A stretch of 35,461 bases of DNA, from positions 1 through 35,461 of the forward strand of contig NZ_BAABJX010000054.1 of NCBI RefSeq assembly GCF_039543525.1, written 5' to 3'. The notes below the pieces were generated by a model that worked only from the letters and a program-made list of their open reading frames with translations, was not told where the DNA came from and did not search any database. This document shows positions 23,409 to 29,900 of the stretch, in pieces. Position 1 is the first letter of the stretch, and each line of letters begins with the position of its first letter. The position numbers and the translations under genes were made by a program. Source of the stretch: Algivirga pacifica. Its GTDB lineage: Bacteria > Bacteroidota > Bacteroidia > Cytophagales > Flammeovirgaceae.

Positions 23409-24635
23409 ATGAAAAAGTTTATCAAGTACACCGCAGCTGTAGCAGCAACAACACTAGCAATGACTTCTTGTACAGAGGATAACAATCCAGTAGTAGATCC
23501 AACAATGGATTTGGTAAAAGAAGCAGAAGCGAAATGGGCTGCGTTGAGTGGATTGGATGAGGCTACTGGAGCAGGTGATTTGACTGCTGCATGGGCAAAA
23601 GATTGGGCTGTGGGTGTAGATTACGCTGGAACAGTAGTGGCGCAAGCTGCAATTGATGAAGCAAAAGCAAACAATCGTGTATTGGAAGGTAGATACTCAG
23701 AAAATGTAACGATTGGTGCTGGTGAAGTTTGGGTATTGAATGGTGGTGTTCACTTTGATGAGGGTGCAATGCTAACGATTGGTGCCGGAGCAATTATTGT
23801 AGACGAGAGAGATGCTGAAAGCGAAGACGCTGAGGTAGCGGCAAAAGCAGTAGGATATATCCTAATGGAGAGAGGATCTAAGATCATGGCAGAAGGTACT
23901 GCAGAAGAAATGATTGTATTTACTTCTACTAAGCAAGAAAGAGGTGCTTGGGGTGGTTTGATCATCAACGGTCGTGCGCCAATCAATGCAGGAGATGAGA
24001 ACGGTGAGGCAGAGGCTGAGATCTCTGGTTCTAAGTACGGTGGTGCTGATGCGGCAGACAACTCTGGAATGTTGAAATTTGTTCGTGTAGAGTTCACGGG
24101 AAACATCATTACAGCTGACAAAGAGCACAACGGAATTACTTTCAACGGTGTAGGTAACCAAACAGTTGTAGAGAATGTACAGTCTCATATGGGGGCTGAC
24201 GACGGATTTGAGTGGTTTGGTGGTACATTGAATGTATCGAACCTAATCTCTACAGGTTCTGAGGATGATTCATTTGACTGGACATTCGGGTGGTCAGGAA
24301 AAGGTATGAACCTAATCGCAATCCAAAGTGCAGATGCCGGAGACCGTGGTATTGAAGCAGATAACAATAGAAATAATAATACGCTTGAAGCATACTCTAA
24401 CCCTACGTTGGAGAACGTAACGTTGATCGGTAGAAATGCAGACGGTAAAGCAGGATTTAAGTTCAGAGAAGGTACAAAAGCGACTGTAAAGAACCTGCTA
24501 GTAGAGAATTTCCAAATCGCTTTGGATGTACAGCACGATGTAACATTAACTAACTTGATCGATGGAAACCTTTCTGTTGAGAACTTCAAGGCAGTAGGTG
24601 CAACGACTGTACTAAAATTCAAAGGCGACGAATAA
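23409..24635 (+). CDS. Beta-helix-like surface lipoprotein, partner of receptor 2
   Basis: 408 aa with lipobox MTSC (Cys21). After an acidic, alanine-rich segment (about 22-90) the sequence becomes a parallel beta-helix pattern (ENVTIGAGEVWVLNGGVHF, GAMLTIGAGAIIV, ERGAWGGLIINGRAPI). It shares with the module 1 lipoprotein the blocks ADNSGMLKFVRVEF and GADDGFEWFGGTLNVSNLI followed by DDSFDWTFGWSGKG, so the two are paralogues. The aspartate-rich loops around these blocks may bind a metal or ligand; that is speculation. A role in substrate capture for receptor 2 is inferred from adjacency and from the parallel arrangement in module 1. Confidence 0.85.
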   Translation: MKKFIKYTAAVAATTLAMTSCTEDNNPVVDPTMDLVKEAEAKWAALSGLDEATGAGDLTAAWAKDWAVGVDYAGTVVAQAAIDEAKANNRVLEGRYSENVTIGAGEVWVLNGGVHFDEGAMLTIGAGAIIVDERDAESEDAEVAAKAVGYILMERGSKIMAEGTAEEMIVFTSTKQERGAWGGLIINGRAPINAGDENGEAEAEISGSKYGGADAADNSGMLKFVRVEFTGNIITADKEHNGITFNGVGNQTVVENVQSHMGADDGFEWFGGTLNVSNLISTGSEDDSFDWTFGWSGKGMNLIAIQSADAGDRGIEADNNRNNNTLEAYSNPTLENVTLIGRNADGKAGFKFREGTKATVKNLLVENFQIALDVQHDVTLTNLIDGNLSVENFKAVGATTVLKFKGDE

Positions 24636-24657
24636 TAAGGAAGCGGTAGAAAGGTAA

Positions 24658-24822
24658 GGGTGTCCCTTGTGGGCACCCGTAAGAGTATCCCTTGTGGTTA
24701 CTTAGGTAATAAGTAAAAGGTTATAGGTAGAAGATCGTAATTGGTAGTCCTATCACCTAAAATTCTGAGACCTATACTTATTACCTCCTACCTATTACTT
24801 TTTACCTTCTACGGCTTACTTA
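24658..24822. repeat. Palindromes and inverted heptamer arrays after module 2
   Basis: Two palindromes with the same CC-CTTGT-GG centre and different arms (24658-24678, arms GGGTGT / GCACCC; 24684-24702, arms AGTAT / TTACT with one mismatch). Then heptamers GGTAATA, AGTAAAA, GGTTATA, GGTAGAA (24705-24732), and on the far side the complementary type ATACTTA, TTACCTC, CTACCTA, TTACTTT, TTACCTT, CTACGGC, TTACTTA (24774-24822). Confidence 0.78.
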
Positions 24823-24828
24823 TGTTGT

Positions 24829-24897
24829 ATTACCTGAGTCCTAAACCATAAGTAAAGTGGGAGCCCGGTTTCTTTTTAAGAAGTCGGGCTTTATTTT
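24829..24897 (+). terminator. Terminator of module 2 with the shared 17-base motif
   Basis: ATTACCTGAGTCCTAAA (24829-24845), then a hairpin AGCCCG (24862-24867) / CGGGCT (24885-24890) with an inner TTTCTT/AAGAAG stem, then TTATTTTTTT. It ends 20 bases before the end of the convergent gene. Confidence 0.85.
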
Positions 24898-24915
24898 TTT
24901 AGTAAATGGATAGGA

Positions 24916-26169
24916 TTATTTATTGAGACTTAAGGCTTCTGAGTTATTATCGTAATTTTTCACGTAGCTTTGAAAGTAATCATCTACTTGTAGGTTCATA
25001 AACCCAACTAATGCGCTTAAAGAGTGCTGGACGCAGTCGATCTGTATCATATTAGTCTTTAATTTTAGACCATTATTGTAGCTTACTTTTCTTGGAAACC
25101 CTCCTGTAAAAGTTCCTTTCTTGTATTGGGCTCTCAAAAGGAAGATATATCCTGTTTGTAGACTTTCAACAACCTTGCTGTAAAGAGGATCTTGTTGAGG
25201 GAGAAATGATAATGCTGCGGTTAGCCCTTCTAGGCGACATGATGTTGGAGTAACATAACCGTTTTCTTGAAACCCTCCTATATGATAAGGAGAGCGATGT
25301 GAATTTATTTTTAGAGCTAAAATACTTTCACAAATTTGTTTCGCATGCTGATTCAACCGTTCTTCAGATACTTTAAATTGGCTGTAATTTTGACTTTTAT
25401 ATAGTTTTGACGTAGCGATTAAAGCCCAGCAATCCGTTTCTACTGTTTTTCTTCCCTCTCTAAGTTTTGCTAAATACATTAGGCTATGGTATGCAGCTTC
25501 AAACCATTTTGGGTTGGGATCATATTCATAGAGCATCAATAAGCCCAAAGCAGCTTCTCCAGGATAGAAAAGAGAGACCCATTCGTCATTCTTTCCTCCT
25601 TTAGAAGGAATATATTTAGTATAGAAACTCCCGTCCTTTTTTTGCATATATAATAAGAAGTTTCCCATTGCAATAAGATCCTTCTTTGAAGTAAACCCAG
25701 GCTTTATTTTTTCAATATGTAGTAATGCGAGTAGTCCTATTCCAGTTCCACCTAATTTTGCTTGTATAACCTTTCCCGTATTAGAAATAGAAGGGTCAGA
25801 CCAGATAGCTTTAAGGCTAGGATCATTGTTGACAGATTTTAAAGAAGTGCTTTTTAAGAAATTTCCAGCACTTAAAATCGACTCTAGTCCTTGAGGAGAT
25901 GGAGCATGCTCATAGTATTGGCACATTGCATATATAGCTCCTGCATGTCTTAGTATATTATAGCGTTTTTTGACGTAGCTTTTAGGGTTTGTTTTGACTC
26001 TATAAGTAAACATGCCATTATCATGTAAAGACTTCATCATATATTGATTGGCTAATGCTGAAGCTTTTTCAATTTCAGATAAATTTCCTTGAGGAGGGTT
26101 GTCTTGGCAACTAATAAATAGTAAAAGGAGCAGTAAGAAGCTGAGAGGTTTTCTAGTTGATTTTTTCAT
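24916..26169 (-). CDS. Predicted alpha-helical (barrel-like) lipoprotein
   Basis: 417 aa with lipobox FISC (Cys21). The rest is rich in amphipathic helices in a repeating pattern, with glycine-rich turns: YNILRHAGAIYAMCQYYE, LGGTGIGLLALLHIEKI, GNFLLYMQKKDGSFYTKYI, SLFYPGEAALGLLMLYEY, ETDCWALIATSKLY. This looks like an alpha/alpha toroid, the fold of several glycosidases, lyases, epimerases and terpenoid-cyclase-like proteins. I cannot name the activity; carbohydrate processing is a guess. It is convergent with module 2 and shows less biased codon use than its neighbours. The start at 26169 gives a proper signal peptide. Confidence 0.75.
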   Translation of the reverse strand: MKKSTRKPLSFLLLLLLFISCQDNPPQGNLSEIEKASALANQYMMKSLHDNGMFTYRVKTNPKSYVKKRYNILRHAGAIYAMCQYYEHAPSPQGLESILSAGNFLKSTSLKSVNNDPSLKAIWSDPSISNTGKVIQAKLGGTGIGLLALLHIEKIKPGFTSKKDLIAMGNFLLYMQKKDGSFYTKYIPSKGGKNDEWVSLFYPGEAALGLLMLYEYDPNPKWFEAAYHSLMYLAKLREGRKTVETDCWALIATSKLYKSQNYSQFKVSEERLNQHAKQICESILALKINSHRSPYHIGGFQENGYVTPTSCRLEGLTAALSFLPQQDPLYSKVVESLQTGYIFLLRAQYKKGTFTGGFPRKVSYNNGLKLKTNMIQIDCVQHSLSALVGFMNLQVDDYFQSYVKNYDNNSEALSLNK

Positions 26170-26513
26170 AGTGATTATAGGTTATCGATAGTGTTTGGAT
26201 AAATAAGGTAGGGGTATTATTGAGTGTTTTTATTAGGTAAATAACATCGTTTAATAGATCTGAGAGATGTATCTTAACGAACTAATTAGAGTTATTTAAT
26301 AAACTAATATAGTATGCTATTCCATTTTTTTAGAAGGCATTTACATTGGTTATCGAAAAACAGCATAAGATTTACTTCATGAAGTAGTGTACCTTTTTAA
26401 AAGGTTTTGCTTGAGTTCTTAATATATGATAAAGGTACTATTTGTCATGTTTTAGGGCTTAATCATTCCCCAATTTCCGAGTACAGAATGATAGGATCAC
26501 TTTCTGTGATGCT
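26170..26513. other. Gene-free divergent region with two adjacent palindromes
   Basis: No gene is seen. Two perfect palindromes lie close together: TACTTCATGAAGTA (26373-26386) and ACCTTTT-T-AAAAGGT (26391-26405), about 110 bases before the small membrane protein gene. They may be operator sites for one of the divergent genes. No 7-bp arrays or MITE ends occur here. Confidence 0.5.
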
Positions 26514-26801
26514 ATGATTGAATTAACTGCTAACCTAATAAGACCCATTGAGATGACTAGAAAAAGAATTCACAAGCAGTACCCTCTTATTGCGATAATA
26601 TTATCGACACTATTCATTCTATTGATAGCTGTAACACTAGACATTAACCCTTCAAGAGCTTTTATGGGAGGTGGGCTAGTGTTTTTGACTTTTTATATGA
26701 TCGTAGTGAATTACAAGAGAAAAGGAAAGAAGAGTACAATAGGAAAAAGAAGCCAACCCAAGATTCAACATAGAAGAAGAAAGCACAGAAGAATTTATTA
26801 A
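26514..26801 (+). CDS. Small basic two-helix membrane protein
   Basis: 95 aa, or 82 aa if translation starts at Met14 (ATG at 26553), which I find as likely because the first 13 residues add nothing recognisable. Two hydrophobic helices (PLIAIILSTLFILLIAVTL and AFMGGGLVFLTFYMIVVNY) are followed by a very basic tail ending HRRRKHRRIY. No family is recognised. It precedes the poly-aspartate protein gene by 141 bases in the same direction. The cationic tail and the polyanionic neighbour make an ionic partnership imaginable, but nothing in the sequence proves it. Confidence 0.6.
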   Translation: MIELTANLIRPIEMTRKRIHKQYPLIAIILSTLFILLIAVTLDINPSRAFMGGGLVFLTFYMIVVNYKRKGKKSTIGKRSQPKIQHRRRKHRRIY

Positions 26802-26942
26802 CCCTTTAATCATCTTAGTAATCAAAACATCATTGCCTATGAAGAGTAATTGATCATCTAAATGGATGACCGTCACTTTTAATATTAACCTAATTAACAA
26901 AGCACACATTGCGTGTAGCTGAGAACCCAAATTCAAATAGTT

Positions 26943-29900
26943 ATGAATTATTATTTATCAATCATTAGGGATAATTGTCTCAAATTATCCCCTGCTGTTT
27001 TTTTGCTCTCCCTGTTTTTTACGATAGGGATTGCAAAAATAGAAGCACACCCTTCAATATCAACTGATGAGACCTTAATTGAGCTCTACAAAAAAGAAAC
27101 CCGCCTAAATGAGATTACTTCTAATGATGAAGTGATGAAATCTCTACCGTTACGAAATGCATTTCATGAACGTAGTTCAGTATCTCTTATTTCAACAAGA
27201 CTTAATACTAATATGATTGTTGCAAGCTCTCGTGCAGAAGGAAATACATCTGGCACAAAAGCTCCAGTTGAAAGAGATGATGACGACGATGATGACGATG
27301 ATGATGACGATGATGATGACGACGATGATGACGATGATGATGACGACGATGATGACGATGATGATGACGACGATGATGATGATGACGACGATGATGATGA
27401 CGACGATGATGACGACGATGATGACGATGATGATGACGACGATGATGATGACGACGATGATGACGATGATGATGACGACGATGATGATGACGACGATGAT
27501 GACGATGATGATGACGACGATGATGACGATGATGATGACGATGATGATGACGATGATGATGACGACGATGATGACGATGATGATGACGACGATGATGACG
27601 ATGATGATGATGACGATGATGATGACGATGATGATGACGATGATGATGACGATGATGATGACGACGATGATGACGATGATGATGACGACGATGATGACGA
27701 TGATGATGACGATGATGATGACGATGATGATGACGATGATGATGACGATGATGATGATGACGACGATGATGATGACGATGATGATGATGACGACGATGAT
27801 GATGACTTGGAAGTGCTTTGTGAAGCAGATTCTACAGACTGCTTTGGAGAAAGCTCAGGAGCTGTATTTGGATCGGTTGTCAGTGACGATCAAGGACCTT
27901 TCTTACTTCAGATTAAAAATGAATCTGATGAGATATTGTACAGTAAAGTGGTCAGTAATCCAGGAGATACAATTCGTTTAGATGGATTGGCAGCAGGGAA
28001 GTATAAGGTATGTGCTGGGACAATCACAAGTATTTCCATTCAAGTTAGAGCTATATCTACTCCAAAAACAGGAGAATGTGAAGTAGAGGTATTTGAGCCA
28101 AGTGAGATTCAAACTACTCTGGTAGGTACGAATCCATCAGGAATAACAGCTGAAGATGGAGAAATTGACTTGACAGTAATGGGGGGCACGCCACCATATA
28201 CTTATTTGTGGTCTACAGGCGAGACTACAGAAGATCTATCAGGATTACTGGAAGGACAGTATAAAGTGGAAGTGACTGATGCTAATGGTTGTGTAAAAGA
28301 AGATTCAATATTCTTAGTAGCAGAACGTACAGATTTAATACTGACACTACAAGCGACTCCGGTTCCATGTAAAGGTGACTCTACAGGTAAATTACAAGCG
28401 ATAGTGGCCAATGGTATTCCTCCTTATAAAATTACTGTGAAAAAGGGAGAAGAATTAATTGGTGAATTTACAGGAATACAAGATGGTTTTAAAGAGCTGG
28501 ACGGCCTTCCTGCAGGTGTTTACTCTGTATTTGTTGAAGATTCAGTAGGAAATACAGAACAGGGTATGGAAGAAATCACAGAACCAGAAACAAAAGTGAT
28601 GGCAATGTGTGAAGCGACTCCAGTTTCATGTAAGGATGAAAGTACAGGAATGGTAAAAGTAACCTTCTCAGGAGGAGTTCCTGGTTATACTATACAGTTA
28701 ACAGATGGCAATGGCATCACCCGTGATACTACTGCGATGGCAGCAGGTATGATCACTTTTGAAAATCTTCCTGCAGGAGCATATTTGGTGAAGGTACTGG
28801 ATATGAATAGATGTGATGCCACTTGTGAAGCTGATGTAACCGAGCCGCAAAAAGGAATAACTATTCTTTCTCAGTCAATCGATACGCCATGTAATGGTGG
28901 GTTAGGTGCCATATTTGGTTCTCTATCTGGAGGAGTTCCACCATATGAGGTAAATGCTACAAATGGAGTGATTGATACGACGTTTGTTGGTGTAAACCCA
29001 GGAGCTATCGGTCCAATTCAGTTACCAGCTGGTACTTATATGGTGACTGTGACAGATGCCAATGGATGTACTGCGATGGCAGAGGAAACGATCAACGAGC
29101 CAAGTCCAATAGAATTGGAGTGCAAAGTGGAGCAAGATGTTTCATGTGCCGGAGGTCAGGATGGTGTTGTATCGGTACATGTAGAAGGTGGAGAGTTACC
29201 ATACGTAATGGATAAAACACCTGATGCATTCGTAGCCAATGGAGCAGAGGAGATGTATACCTATGAATGGAGAGACGCTTCGGATAATATAGTAGGTACG
29301 ACAAAAACAGTAAGTGGTTTGCCAGCAGGTAAGTATACGGTGAAGGTTTGCCTGAAAACAATGGCTAAGCCAACCATGGAGACAAAATCAGTTAATGGAG
29401 TAATTGGAAAACCTGTAGAGTGCTGTGCTATGTGTATGGTAGAGGTCACAGAGCCAGAACCGTTGAACGTAGTGTGTGATTCGACACCAGTACCATGTAC
29501 AGGAGATAGCACAGGAACCGTAACCGTAACGTTCTCAGGAGGAACAGAAGGCTACTTTATCCAGTTTGAAAACGAGGATGCCAGTATTGTGATTGATACT
29601 TCCGCAGTTGCTGCAGGTCAGGTAATCTTCCAAAATCTTCCGGCAGGCAAGTACAAGGTATTTGTGACAGATAATAACGAGTGTGAGAAAATGTGTGAGA
29701 CGGAAATCACAGAGCCGGATGAAGCAGTTAGTTTGACTATCGAGAAATTGTCTGACAATATTGTACCGGGAGTTCCTGATGGTTCATTCAAGTTTACATT
29801 GAGTGGAGGCACGCCGAACTATATGGTAACGATTACAGGAGCTTTGGATACCGTATTTAATGACTTAGCGCCAGGAGAGTATATTGTAGAGGACTTGGAT

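Noticed and set aside
14584..24635. Classical polysaccharide utilisation locus (SusC/SusD)
   Set aside because: No SusD, glycosidase or HTCS/ECF regulator is present. The lipoproteins are beta-helix-like.
23454..24676. Antisense frames across the module 2 lipoprotein
   Set aside because: They are low-complexity shadows caused by biased codon use of the sense gene.
27276..27806. Poly-Asp tract as an assembly or sequencing artefact
   Set aside because: The tract is not a pure repeat, keeps the frame exactly into a well-formed SprB and T9SS protein, and has a mixed codon order. The exact length still needs long reads.
27217..27981. 254-codon open frame made of Met and Thr, overlapping the poly-Asp tract
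   Set aside because: It is the +1 frame of the GAT/GAC repeat. It is open only because the repeat lacks stops, and it has no family match.
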